From Serpula lacrymans var. lacrymans S7.9 (Eukaryota; Basidiomycota; Agaricomycetes; Boletales; Serpulaceae), in NCBI RefSeq assembly GCF_000218685.1, contig NW_006763300.1:1333447-1397446 (forward strand): a DNA stretch of 64,000 bases. The letters run 5' to 3'. The notes under the pieces were generated by a model. It made no database searches and had not been told where the DNA came from. It saw only the letters and a list, made by a program, of their open reading frames with translations. Shown here piece after piece: positions 34,422 to 50,026 of this stretch. Made by a program: the position numbers and the translations under genes. Within the stretch, counting starts at the first letter, position 1, and each line of letters starts with the position of its first letter.

Positions 34422-35997
34422 GTGGTGGACCGGTGGCTCCAGTTTCTTTTTTTTCAGCAGAACATTCATTTACAGTGCGATTATTTTTGATTTTTGAATC
34501 ATTTTTATGGACACATATTTTTTTAGAATGCCTGACTGACAATAAAGGAACTGTGTTGATACTGATAGTGTTTTGCCTTGCCCTTTTTTTACTGCATCTT
34601 CCCATGACATCATGATCTTCCTGCTCTCTTTTTGCTATTGGACTTTACTTTATGGCTGTACAAACCTGTGACATTACTCACAGCATTTATTGTTCTATCC
34701 CTTTCTTTTCTTTTTTTGACAATCTTATCCTGTACTACCTACGCAGGATTCGTCAGCGTACATTCCTTCCTTCATATTCTTTCTCATTCTTTTTGCACAG
34801 CTATACTGTGCATAGCCTACTTCTCTTTTACTATATAAACCCCTGTATTTTACCTTGTAAAAAAAAAAGAACAAGAACTCCAATCCAGACTTCTTCTCTA
34901 CTCTCAAGTTCACTACTCTGCTACTTGTGATCCAGTGTGGTCACAACACTTCCCACTTCTACCACTGTCAACTGCTGTCATCGTCACTTCCCACTTTTGA
35001 AGTCATTGTCATCCCTTTCGATTAGAGTCCTTCTGAACACTACGGTTTGTGCGTCAGGAGCCTGCTATCACTGGGAACCTTGTCATCCTCGTCGTTCTCA
35101 AACCTACCTTGTGCTACGATTAGCAAGGTAGTGCTCGTCTATACTCGTCACAAAGCCCCTATCCTTCTATAAATTCAACTATCCCTCCTCCTCAAAACCC
35201 ACACTCATACACCTCTGGGTTTTACTTTGAAGGATCTTTATACGTACCACCCCACGAACAACCAGACCACTCCACTGTTCTAGGAGGCAAAGCCCATAAA
35301 CAAGTTCCGTGGAATCTGGGAGGATTGTGTGTTAGTTTGTTTTGTGTGTGGTTTTCTAACTACAGTTCTCATCATCGACACCGCTTGTTTAAAATCTACC
35401 AGAGGGCATCCTAAATATGTTTGCAGAGACTGTGCTGCCGAATGGACTCTCTAACTGCAGTTGCCCTCCTCTTTCGAACATTGACCATTTTTGGCGAGGA
35501 GCGCATCAGCATTACAAAAGGGAGGAGGCCCGGTAAGTGTTGTGCCGAATTGTTGATGAGGCTTATCCTTATCGCTACTCAAGGTTGTACCACAATTCAC
35601 GGACTGTATCATTTCGCGCATGGTCAGAAAAAAATCACAGAGCACATAGTGAGTGCCTATGGTCCAACCGGAGAGGAAGAACGGTATGAGACTCGTATGA
35701 TGAGATAACTCCCCGTAATAATTGACAACATAGTAACTTGAGTACTACAATATACTGCACTTTATGGATACTAGTACGCACCAGAGGTCCAAAAATGCTG
35801 CCAGTCAACCGAACCGTGACCGGACTGCTTTTAAGTTAAACTGAAAACAGTATTCAAGTTTGAACTTTTTTGAGCTCCATTACTGCAACTCCACTTGTAA
35901 GCATATCATTGTCTATTCAATTCTTAGTCCTTCAGTCAGGGACGACTCCTCCCTGACTCAATTAAGTATCTCAGGCTGTTGCAAGACCTAGCATCAG
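34422..35997. other. Gene-poor stretch, probable transposon remains
   Basis: About 1.6 kb without a credible gene. T-rich tracts, a TATATAAACCCC-like TATA run near 34834, an A-tract at about 34859-34869 and a GTCAGGGA/TCCCTGAC hairpin near 35936-35958 are seen. These would fit LTR remnants but no pair of repeats or target duplication was found. A 95-codon frame at 35421 was not called. Confidence 0.35.
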
Positions 35998-36005
35998 ATT
36001 CTTTT
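35998..36005 (+). repeat. Left target-site duplication of the hAT-like element
   Basis: ATTCTTTT, identical to 37357-37364. An 8-bp duplication is the hallmark of hAT-superfamily insertion. Confidence 0.75.
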
Positions 36006-37356
36006 AGGACCCCTGAATATCCCTATGGAACCCTGATTTTTCAGGAGCCATACAGACTTTGGAAAAATTGGGCATTAAATGTCCGGATCGCCCGCAAGGT
36101 TCCAATTTCATGAAAATTTGTCCGGATAGATACACAAGGATAGGTATGTTTGAAATTTTGGGCCAAATCGGTCAAATTGTGTTAGAATATACTCTGACAT
36201 ACCAATACCCCATAGGATAATACCTCTGATTTGTAAGCCAGCCCAGTATGCAGCAGCTATTCTGTGTAAGACATCCGTGGTTGCATGTCATGTTTAAGAT
36301 CCTACATTGTAACCTTGGCCATATAGCTCAATTGGTAGAGCAGCTGGCATGTATCCAGAAGGTTCCAGGTTCAATCCCTGGTCTGGTCATTATCCAATTT
36401 TATCAAATTGTCCAGATGTGCTAACAGGGGATGAGTAGACAAAGTGTAGAGTTGAACCTTGACTACAGCTGCTTTGTAATTACAGCGGGCAGCCTCCTTG
36501 ACCCCATACAATATTATATATATGATCTATATTGTTAAATTAAACCTTGTCCTGAGTGTCCGAACAAACTGCCTCCTGCCCTGCCTTGTTTTTGCCTCGC
36601 TGTCGAAAGAGTTTCATGGCTTGATCAAATTTTTCTACCTGTCGAGAGAAAATATCAGACAACTTGAAATCTTTGTTGCTGATATCAATGTTATTTCCTC
36701 TCTACTTCACCAGTTGAGCTAGAAGGCATAGGAATGATGTTGAAGGGAGAATAGTGAATTGGTAAGTTTGATATGCGGCTATTGCTTCTGGAATTGGGGG
36801 AAAATGATTGAGGAAGCGTTGCTGAAAGGTCTGCACAACCACATAAGAGATTGCTGATATATTTTTGACGCTTGTGACAGCTGCATGTCTCCCAGTTTTC
36901 CCACCAGATTTACAGCTCAGAGTGACAACTGAAATGTGTTAAAATCCCAGCATGATTAGTTCAAACGGTCTCTCGTGAGTCGATGAGTTGAAACACCAAT
37001 TTCAAAAATTTAGATCAGCACCACAGCAAAATGCATCCTACATCAAAAGTAAAAACGGGCCATTCACATGATTTGAACCATCAACCTCCAGCCTCGCAAG
37101 CCCATCAACCACTACCACTTCACTGAACAGGCTACTGAAGCTTTCGTCATTGGCTATCTTGACTGAGGTCATCCTAGTATGTCCGGATTGGTACACAACA
37201 TTTGTCAGAAAGGTATGACCGGTGTCCGGACTCCCAAACAAGGCATTTCGTAATTTTGGGGATTTTTGTCCGGATTCTCAGCAAGGTTTTTTCGTGTTTT
37301 TGCCTATTTTTGTCCGGATGGCTGATCAGGGTTTTATAGGGATATTCAGGGGTCCT
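36006..37356. mobile_element. Non-autonomous hAT-like DNA transposon, 1351 bp
   Basis: The ends form terminal inverted repeats: 21 bp identical starting AGGACCCCTGAATATCCC, two mismatches, then 9 more identical (AACCCTGAT). The element is bounded by an exact 8-bp duplication ATTCTTTT. Six copies of TGTCCGGA lie near the ends (36080, 36119, 37180, 37223, 37267, 37311), like the subterminal binding sites of hAT transposases. No transposase frame exists inside; the longest frame is about 74 codons. It contains a tRNA-like sequence at 36317-36389. The perfect target duplication implies a fairly recent insertion. Confidence 0.8.
36317..36389 (+). tRNA. tRNA-like sequence inside the hAT-like element (pseudo-tRNA or Thr-like)
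   Basis: 73 nt fold as a full cloverleaf by hand: acceptor GGCCATA with TCTGGTC (one mismatch, one G-T), D stem GCTC/GAGC, anticodon stem with four pairs, loop CATGTAT, 5-nt variable region, T stem CCAGG/CCTGG with loop TTCAATC. Both internal pol III boxes are good (TAGCTCAATTGG and GGTTCAATCCC). The anticodon position reads TGT (Thr), but position 33 is A rather than the near-universal T, so it is probably a captured tRNA or SINE head and not a working gene. Confidence 0.45.
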
Positions 37357-37364
37357 ATTCTTTT
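37357..37364 (+). repeat. Right target-site duplication of the hAT-like element
   Basis: ATTCTTTT directly after the right terminal repeat, identical to 35998-36005. Confidence 0.75.
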
Positions 37365-38517
37365 CCTTTTAGCAAGTTTGGTGCCACTTTGCTATCTGTA
37401 AAAAGTCTGCCGTCAAAGCACAGCCTGAGGTACGTAGTGGCGAATACAATTCTGTAACCGCTGCCAACGGCCTACCGATTCAACTTTCCGACTATGAGAT
37501 AGGACTAGTATCGGTAAACGATGGAAAGGTGTCCGGACTCTCAAAGCTTGTGTAATACCCTCAAATGGGATTAGGTTCTAGTATATTCAGGCTTGTGATC
37601 TGTCTTTTACACATTTTCCACCTCACTAAGTTCCACAGAGTTCAATAACAGGCTCGTGCTACGTGAGGAACAACACCTAGATGTCATTCTGAGGTTGAGT
37701 GAGATTTAGACCTCCCAATTCACCATTTGATATAGCAACACAGTGACTCCCACTCCACACACAGCACACAGCACCACTCTTATGTTGATATGCCGTTCTG
37801 TTAAATGGTTGCACACTTCGGCTTCTGCTCGGGTTGTGCGTGGTTGTTCGGTGCATCTCCGAGAGCTTGCGTAGAGTGTCGATCATTAATGATGGCATCA
37901 TTCTTTTCCCAGTAGAAGTACGTATACCTAACGTTGCTAGAGGATATATTGCTGAAGGCTTATCCGTGCTGAGGTCGTTTGACTGGGTGTCAGGTCTATT
38001 TACAGTAAGCCATTAGAACTGTTTTATCAGTTCTGAAGGCCTACACATCAATTTGCTGGTATCATTCCTATGCAAACCGACAGGCCTTCATCATGCTTTA
38101 CTGCGCAACGACCAATTCGACAATTGACGCGTTGATGCTAAGCCAAACACAGAACCGATGTTGAGCCAGTCACTCTGCGTGCAGCAAGGAGTTTGATGGC
38201 GGAGTTGCTTAGCTCGTACCCTCAAAATCAACATTCAGATAACACCCATCACATTGGCGCGAGGAATATTACGACAGGGGACTACGTTCACGTCGACAAG
38301 CTCATGTTCCATCCGCATATGTAAGCATCAAAGAACGTCACATCTCGATAGGCTTAATCGTCTCTCATAGCCTTTGTACTTCTCTAGCTCGGAAAGACCA
38401 AGATATCATATTCTAACCTTCGAGACGTTGCTACGACGTACGATCTAACCCGACCGAAATTGTGTTAGCTTTACAAGCGCGGTGTGCTATCGCGAATATA
38501 AATACAGTGAGATATCA
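37365..38517. other. Gene-poor stretch before the NRPS-like gene
   Basis: About 1.15 kb. One further TGTCCGGA lies at 37530, outside the element, so the motif may also be present in older copies nearby. Frames of 60-74 codons around 37680-38010 have no recognised content. No gene called. Confidence 0.4.
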
Positions 38518-40612
38518 ATGACTTTTGCCAACACTTCATACATTATGTTAAACAAAAGGCTTGACGATGATACATCTCAGGTTCTTCCTGCCACCAAGGA
38601 TTGTTCATACCCTTCTTTGGACGGATCACTCTTACTTCCCGATCTCATTAACTTTCATCTTCGCCACAATTCATCACTACCCTGCTACTTGTATTCCAAC
38701 GATGCTAAAGCTTCGTTCTCGCCTCCCAAGACCACTGTGATCACCTATCTCGAGTTTGCTCATGCATGCCATCGTGTCGCACATATGTTGAGACCGCATC
38801 GTGTGGGAAATGAGGGGCAGGTGGTGGGGATTGTCGCCAGTACAGATACCATTCTATACCACACTGTAGTGGCAGGTATGATGCTCGCTGGTTTTATAGT
38901 AAGTGTCCTATGCTTTTTGCGGTATTTTTTTTTGTGATCTTACTTTGCCTGGTGCTAGCCCCTTCCCATGGCACCAACGAATTCCCCTGCTGCCATTGTA
39001 AACATGCTTCGCAAAACAGGATGCCGTCGTCTACTTACTATACAGCGCAATCATGAATCCCTGTTGACTGGAATACGTACCGAGATCATGAACAGTGGCG
39101 ACCAGATTGAACTGGATGTCGAGGAAATACCATATCTTGCTCGAGTATATCCTTGTCTTGGTGCAGAGACTTCCGAGCATCCGTTCGAGCCTTATCCGAG
39201 CTGCGAAACACGCCCACAGATGGACGATACTCTTATCTACATCCACTCTTCCGGAAGTACTGGTCTTCCTAAACCTATACCTACATCCCATCTCACAGCT
39301 GTACAACGGTGGTCTTGTCGTAAGTTCCCCCAATGTTCAAGTAGCATTTTAGACTAACCATTGGCGGATACTACGCTTTCAGCCATTGTTTATGACCCTC
39401 GAGTCTATCCTATACCTATTCGCCTTGGCACGATGTCTCTCCCTCCATTCCATGCTATGGGAATAAGCCTCCAAATATTTGTCCCACTGGCGTCTGTCCG
39501 TGGTGTCGTCGTTTTCCCGCCCACTTCATTCGACGATCCTTATTCACGACCAATCGTCCCGACACCAGATAATATTCTGGATGCAGTACGGTCAACAGGT
39601 GCCAATGCCCTGATCGCATCACCTACATTCCTTGAGGCCTGGAGTACATCTCCGGAGGCTCTGAGGACGCTGGCAACTCAGGAGATGGTGGTATGTACCC
39701 TAGTAGTAAATATCTGGATCTAGCTTATGAAGGATCACCCAGGTGTATGGGGGTGGTCTTCTCCCAACAAAAACCGGCGACAAACTTGTTGCATCAGGCG
39801 TTCATATCGGTTGCCTGTACGGAGGAACCGAGTTTGGGTCTCTCACGCAATTCATTCCTAGGATGGAAGACCGCGTAGATGAGCATTGGTCATGGCAGAG
39901 GTTTTCAAACAGAGCCGAGTATAGATGGATTCCTCAGGGCGATGGTCTGTATGAGCTACATGTCTTGGTCAGTGTACACCCCCATAGCACATCTGATTAA
40001 TGCCTTACTGATTTGTTGACTACAGAACACTGAAATTCATGAACTGTCGATTGTGAATTTACCTGATGTGAAAGGCTACGCAACAGGGGATATATTCATC
40101 AAACATCCAACAAGAGAGAATCTGTGGAAGATGTATGCGATTCATATCGTCATCCTCGGTCTTCAGTTAACGTGATTTCATTAACTAGAGTCGGTCGTGC
40201 AGACGATATCATTAGCCTCACGTCGGGTGAAAATGTCATCCCTAGTTTGTTGGAGAGTATCATTTCAACCAATGCCTGTATCAGCGGTGCTATTGTCTTT
40301 TGTAATGGAGCCAACAAACTAGGTGTCCTCGTCGAGCCCAGGCCAAATTCCGACATGACCTCTGATACCGACAAGGCCAAGCTCAAGGCTAGTTTGCGGT
40401 GTGCATCATGTTCTTAAATCCTTGGATACTCTAGGCTGACAAATATGAATAGGCCTGAAATCGAGGAAGCAAACCAAAACGTGTCATCATCATGTCAGAT
40501 CGATGAAGAGATGATTCTTGTCACCAGCCTCGACAGACCTATGCTTCGCACAGGTAAAGGGACTATCATGAGGAAAGCAACTTTGCAGATGTACGAATTA
40601 CGATATCAGTGA
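38518..40612 (+). CDS. Stand-alone NRPS-like adenylation (AMP-binding) protein
   Basis: ANL-superfamily adenylation domain resembling the A domain of fungal NRPS-like carboxylate reductases; activates a carboxylic acid with ATP. Exons: 38518-38898, 38959-39319, 39383-39690, 39743-39967, 40026-40132, 40189-40398, 40453-40612; 583 aa. Core motifs: IYIHSSGSTGLPKPI (A3, about 224), CLYGGTEFGS (A5), GYATGDIF (A7), VGRADDIISLTSGENV (A8) and RTGKGTIMRKAT (A10). It then stops (YELRYQ) immediately after the A domain, where family members continue into a thiolation and a reductase domain. No such domains are found downstream. So it is either a free-standing adenylating enzyme or a truncated relic whose reading frame has stayed intact. 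Confidence 0.8.
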
Positions 40613-40876
40613 ATTGAATACTTATCGTCCAAGTAGAATTCGACTCAGTTTTGTCTTCTGCTACAATTATTATCCTGTGGCAGATTGACTACAACTGTTT
40701 CCGATGTTTATACCTTTAACATTTTTACAGACCATATGCTCTAGTAACAGACTTTATAGAGTCGAACAACTCGACATGAATATAATGCCATTCATAGACA
40801 CCAGACACTTTATTTATTAAATGGCTTTGGCTGTAAAATATCGCACTGCTGTACTACAGTAGAGGACGCATCACGA

Positions 40877-42801
40877 TCAAGTTCTAGCGTGTTGCATCGT
40901 TCTAACAGAACGTCTGCTTAGATCAGCAAGTTGGCGTTGTGTGACTGTCGTGGTTCGAAGAGCTTTATCTCGTTCTTCGCTAACTGGCTTGCTTTGTGAG
41001 TGATGAAGAATACCCAGTAAAATACAAACGCACGTTTGTTTGCTTCCTCATCTAGTTGGGTAATCTCGTTGTTTAGCATGACAATTGTGTCTACCGCTTC
41101 CTTGCTCTGTAAGTTGAGGTTGCTGACAGTCGACACTGACTCTTGCAGCTCTGACTCGAGATGCTTTTTCTCCTCGAGTAATCGCATATTGGTTTCTTTC
41201 AGATGCTGGACTTCCTCCTGCACCTTCTTTATGTCATCTCGTATCTGTGTATTTTCTTGATGTATTCTTGCGCTCCCCTCCTTCGATGACTCCAGTTCGT
41301 TCATCACGAGATCGAACTTGCCCGAGAGCCTTTCGACATCCGTTTGGAGTTGCTTGTTTACCTCGCATTGTCTTGCTTCCATTCCCTTGTAGTGTTGTAA
41401 TTCGGCCTTGGCATCATCCACCTGTTCCTTTGCCTCCTTCATTCTTTCAGTCCACTGTTGTGATATTCCGTACCAAAGCCCTTCCAGCCATTTAAGGTTA
41501 CCAGCAAATTTAAAAATCGTCATTTCCCGATCAGGGGTCGGCTCATTCGAGGGATGTCGCCCTGCACCTTTTGTTCAAGTGGGGTGCGCAAGTGAAAACC
41601 ACGGAAAATCATACCAGTAACTTTGCCATGGATTACGATCTCGCTGTTACCTTCTGCTGCACTTGGCCCCGAGGACCCTGAGCTAGTTTTTGTGCTGTTA
41701 GCTAAGTGATGTGATGTGATTGATGGTGCCAGCGATTTGCAAAAGAAGTATTCATACCATCATTCTGCAGCTGTGATGCTTGAGCTACATGGACATTATC
41801 CTCATTTTGGGAGATGGGTGCTGAGGGCAACTTGGCACCTTCTTCCTCTAACAAACCATTTCTTGTCTTTTTCGCTTGAGATGTGGGCTGGCTCTTGTTC
41901 CGCTGTGTCTCCTCTTACGTACAGAGCTTTGTTCAGCAGGCGCCTGTGCCGGCGGGCCACGCACAATAGTATCACGACACCACTGTACACAGACCTTCAT
42001 TCCGTGCTGGGGCAGCTGATTCGTTGGCTAAGTATATGCGGACAAAATGTGTTCCGGAATGTACGGATGCACATGCCTCGTGAACCCATCTAGATTCGTG
42101 CGCCTCCACTCTTCAGTGTACCGAATATAAAGCGTAGGGGGGCATGTGGCACCAAACTGTGTCTTATCGCTGAACTGGAAGAATATATCACCAGGACTAC
42201 CACACGTCATCAGTGGTGGGCCAATCCCTACGATCTCGACGAAAGGGATCCCATGCTCAACCACATTTGCAGTTCGGCATAGCCTGAAATATCCATGTGG
42301 GTAATTCACTAGATGGCGCTCCTCTTGTAAGCATGTCCATCGCAGGTGTTTAGCCAGTATGTGTGGCTGAGCGTGGAGTTCATATCGCGCTGAATTGTCG
42401 ATACATGGGATAGGTTGGGTTGAGATACGGACATGCGTGCCTGTACGAAGTCTGCCATGTGGTATAGGGAGAGAGAACACAGGGGGATTTTCTATTGATA
42501 CGCCTGGTGTGAATCTGAATGGCTTCGGTATTGCGTTTAGGGCCTCTGCGACGATATATCCGTTGGCATCACATCGATTGCGATAAACCTTCGTTTGTCA
42601 ATATGACTAGCTTCGTAGAATGATATTTGTAACATACAAAGAACATCGATATAGGCTGTATGGGTAATGTCCGAATCTGCGACTAACTTCCATAACTGCA
42701 AGTAATGTAGCGATGAAATAACATACCTGGCTCGTATTGATAGGAGTTCCATCTCGAGTTACAGTACCAGTACCATCGCTACAGGTCTCCAAATTACCCA
42801 T
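40877..42801 (-). CDS. Uncharacterised protein with C-terminal coiled coil, 523 aa
   Basis: Family not recognised. Eight exons: 42727-42801, 42638-42676, 42073-42588, 41919-42015, 41758-41874, 41615-41701, 41034-41567, 40877-40983. The N-terminal part (about residues 40-210) looks globular, with VYRNRCDANGYIVAEALNA, NPPVFSLPIPHGRLRTGTHV and YPHGYFRLCRTANVVEHGIP. A Ser/Lys-rich linker (TKTSSGSSGPSAAEGNSE) follows, then from about 310 a long heptad-rich coiled coil (EEVQHLKETNMRLLEEKKHL) to the end. The second intron set was chosen over an alternative needing a 31-nt intron. The 44-nt intron at 41875-41918 is the weakest join. A fungal-specific scaffold-like protein is plausible but that is inference. 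Confidence 0.7.
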
Positions 42802-42912
42802 TGTGAAACTGCAGAAGAAAGAAGAGATGAATCAGATATGAAATCACACTAGAATACCAGAACACTAGAAGTTTGAGTTGGTGGAGATCGAGGACAGGAT
42901 ACGGGCTGAGGG

Positions 42913-42920
42913 CTTTTATA
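42913..42920 (-). promoter_or_regulatory. TATA box of the coiled-coil gene
   Basis: Reverse-strand TATAAAAG about 112 nt upstream of the ATG at 42801; canonical form. Confidence 0.5.
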
Positions 42921-43780
42921 GAGCTAGGGTTGGACACATGGCTGTGGGTGATCATCGTGTCTTTATCGCTTTATCGCTTTACTACTTGTGGCGCTTCACA
43001 ACTGTTACCTTGAGCATGCCACTCTTGAAAGTGACTTTGTGATAAGAGGTGGCGAGTCGCACAGAAAAGCACCGCACAGTGGCATATACGATAGTTTTCG
43101 TGTATCGTGCGGGTTGTTATCGTGACACTGACGCAAGATGTTTATGTCTTTGATAAATGTAGCGAGTTCGTAACTATGAGGCTTATGGCCAGTTCTGCTT
43201 TTGGATTCTTTGTATTATGCTGCAAGAGACGGGCCCTGAAGCCTAAGTGAGAGAGTAATGCAAATATTATATTTAGCACTGACCACGAGGAAAGTACGAC
43301 GCTTAAAAGACCTTGCCAGGAGTTGAGCAATGGCGATATGAGAATGAAAAGCTGAGTGGCACACAAAGAGGAGTATGGAAAAAGTCAGCATGAAAAAGAG
43401 TCCAGGGGAGATGACGTATAAGTGTGGCTCTAAGAATGGCACAAATGTAGTTAGGCAGTCAAAACCATACCTCTGAAAAAAAAAATTCAATGGTGATGAG
43501 CAGCAAAGACATGCTTTCTCGATAAATATTCCCATACATGCGTATATACGCATGAGCCTGTTTAGAGCAGTGATCTAATTTTTGAAATACAGCATACATT
43601 TATATCACTAAGAACCATGTTAAGATCGAGATGATAAAGGTAACGAACAGAACATACTTACCTTCTACTTTTTCGCTTTGCAGTCTGTATGATACATTTT
43701 TTCCGCTATCCTTGATTTACTCCAAAACCATCGAAATCGAGTCACGCCTGATAGCCATGAGATCCGGAAATAACTATGAA
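42921..43780. other. Intergenic, no gene seen
   Basis: About 0.86 kb between the coiled-coil gene promoter and the MDE1 stop. A hydrophobic 112-codon minus-strand frame (43215-43553) lacks an ATG-supported start and motifs and was not called. Confidence 0.4.
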
Positions 43781-44751
43781 TCATGCGTTCAGCACGGTTG
43801 GAACTCCTGCCAGCTTCATTTTTACACCAATTTCAAAGAGGTAGTCGAGGCACTATCCATACGAGGTTCAGAGATGTGGACAAACAACGAAATTCAGAAT
43901 TGCTTATTGATATGAAAACGAAGAGAATTAACCATACCTCAGTCTGTGTTTTAGCTTTCTCCCAGTCTTTGCCCCAGACGTACACTCCATGGCGTCTCAC
44001 CAGAACACCAGCAGCATTAGGGTGGGCTTTCATCGCTTCTGCCATGCTGTCCTTGAGATCCTCTTCGTTGGGAGTGTTTTCGATGATAGGAACTTCCAGT
44101 GTGTCGAGATATGAGAGAGCAGAACCTGTTCCTGAGATACGCACGCCCTTGATCATCTATAATTCTGTGAGGATTGAACAAAAAAAAACTTTGGAGGCAT
44201 GCTGACCTCCTACACGGATGAATGAGCAATCGTGTTATCTCTTAGTAAGAAATAACGCAAACAGACCTGATGCGAAATCCGAAAGACATCTCCAGACCAA
44301 AGTAAAGTGGCCATGACGGCATTCTGCGAGTGTGTGTGGACACAACTTCCTGCGTCTCTCAGCTCAAATGCATTCCAGAAGAGCGGGGTGCATGCAGACT
44401 CTTTGAGCTCCAATGCAGGTCGTCGAAGGAAGACGCGATCTGCGTGTGGTGATGGTTGCGGATAAGGCAAGACGAATATATGCGAAGGCTGTATGCGCTC
44501 CTTTTGTACACCCGATGGTGCGATGTAGACTTTGTCGCCTGTTCGAATGCAGATGCCGCCACCGGTGCCAGTGACCCAACCCAGTCTGTAGAACGAGGCG
44601 CACAGCTCGGGGATAAGGTTGGCAGGCTGCGGTTCAAGTCACGAGGAGGGCGGCTCGTTAGTGCGGATTTTAATTTGGGTGGTTCGCGACGACTTACGTG
44701 AAGATTGTCAGAGGAGAGGACGAGCTGGTCTGGATTATCGTTGGCAGACAT
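43781..44751 (-). CDS. MDE1: Methylthioribulose-1-phosphate dehydratase (methionine salvage)
   Basis: Class II aldolase-fold Zn enzyme (MtnB/APIP/Mde1) dehydrating 5-methylthioribulose-1-phosphate in the methionine salvage pathway, cytosolic. Exons: 44698-44751, 44267-44626, 44207-44209, 43938-44156, 43781-43852; 235 aa. Motifs: [54 protein letters not shown] (Zn-binding His pair), [39 protein letters not shown] (third Zn His). The Glu of HQEMIKG, conserved in this family, can only come from a 3-nt exon GAG at 44207-44209, bounded by TGTAG and GTCAGC. If that exon is skipped the protein lacks one residue but stays in frame. Identification is firm. Confidence 0.92.
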
Positions 44752-44856
44752 CGCGGTCGAGTTGATTTGCAGCGATCGGAAGTGAGCTGAAAGTCATGTC
44801 TGGCCGATGATGCCATATCGGGAGTGCATTGGGTCATATTGCGTTAGTCATCTCAT

Positions 44857-44864
44857 TATATAAC
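44857..44864 (-). promoter_or_regulatory. TATA-like box of MDE1
   Basis: TTATATAA about 106 nt upstream of the ATG at 44751. The word is palindromic, so strand is assigned by position. Confidence 0.35.
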
Positions 44865-44880
44865 ACATACGCCCCTGCCA

Positions 44881-45530
44881 GTGCTGACACTGCGGCTTTC
44901 TTCGACAGTACATGTCTCTCCCACTGTTCTCAACTACCATCTGATGCCGCAAGGTCCTTTGACGAAAAATGATCGACAATTCTATCTGAGGGATGCACAA
45001 AAGGGAGAGGAATCCACAGTTGACGACTTTGCAGCATTCATCCTGCGTATGTTCGACTACGACGAGCCAGACCGTGCCAAAAACCTACGAAAAGAGCTTT
45101 CGTTCATCATGTGCGGTCAGATAGTTGGTGCACCGACCACCATTGTGTGACGACATTGACAGAGTTCATTTTACCAGTTCAGGACTGGTCTATCGGCAAT
45201 GATGATCCTGAACCTTGACTTATAGCAGAGGCTATTGCAGCCTTTTATCAAAGCAACTTTAACCGTGCTCGTTCACATTGACGTCCACTCACTTCCAAAG
45301 TCTTCCCTGGGACCCAATAATCTGCGCCGTTCCCTTTTTTCATCATATCCCGATCACTACAGAGCTTGTTAGGTGCGTAAGCGACATACCCACGTCAGAC
45401 CACGATTGTGCAGATATCCTCTCCCTGTTCAAGAGTTGTATATGATAAGTTCAGATGGTCTGGAGCCTATTGACAACCGCTGCATCGTCATGCAGTGCTT
45501 TGAAGATTCAAAGTCACGTTGGTAAACGCA
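44881..45530 (+). pseudogene. Relic of an uncharacterised agaricomycete protein family
   Basis: A chain of fragments in shifting frames reads as one degraded protein: an open part (LTKNDRQFYLRDAQKGEES, DDFAAFILRMFDYDEPDRAK, RKELSFIMCGQIVGAPTT), then TEFILPVQDWS, DPEP-stop-LIAEAIAAFYQSNFNRAR, and finally SDGLEPIDNRCIVMQCFE ending at a stop near 45500. The order and the DPEP-x-LIAEAIAAF signature match a large family of hypothetical proteins I recall from agaricomycetes, function unknown to me. At least two frameshifts and one internal stop indicate a pseudogene. Confidence 0.6.

Positions 45531-50026
<4,496 letters not shown>

Noticed and set aside
34800..34930. TATA run and A-tract considered as an LTR promoter/R region
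   Set aside because: No second LTR copy, no TG...CA ends and no target duplication could be found by eye.
35421..35708. 95-codon frame in the transposon-rich stretch
   Set aside because: No motif and no support from splice sites; composition like its surroundings.
42677..42726. Alternative model of the coiled-coil gene with a 31-nt intron
   Set aside because: 31 nt is below the usual minimum; a 50-nt intron with a downstream acceptor, paired with a 49-nt intron with a GTATGT donor, keeps the same frame.
43215..43553. Hydrophobic 112-codon minus-strand frame
   Set aside because: Suggests a membrane protein at first sight but lacks conserved features and a convincing start; T-rich DNA often gives such frames.
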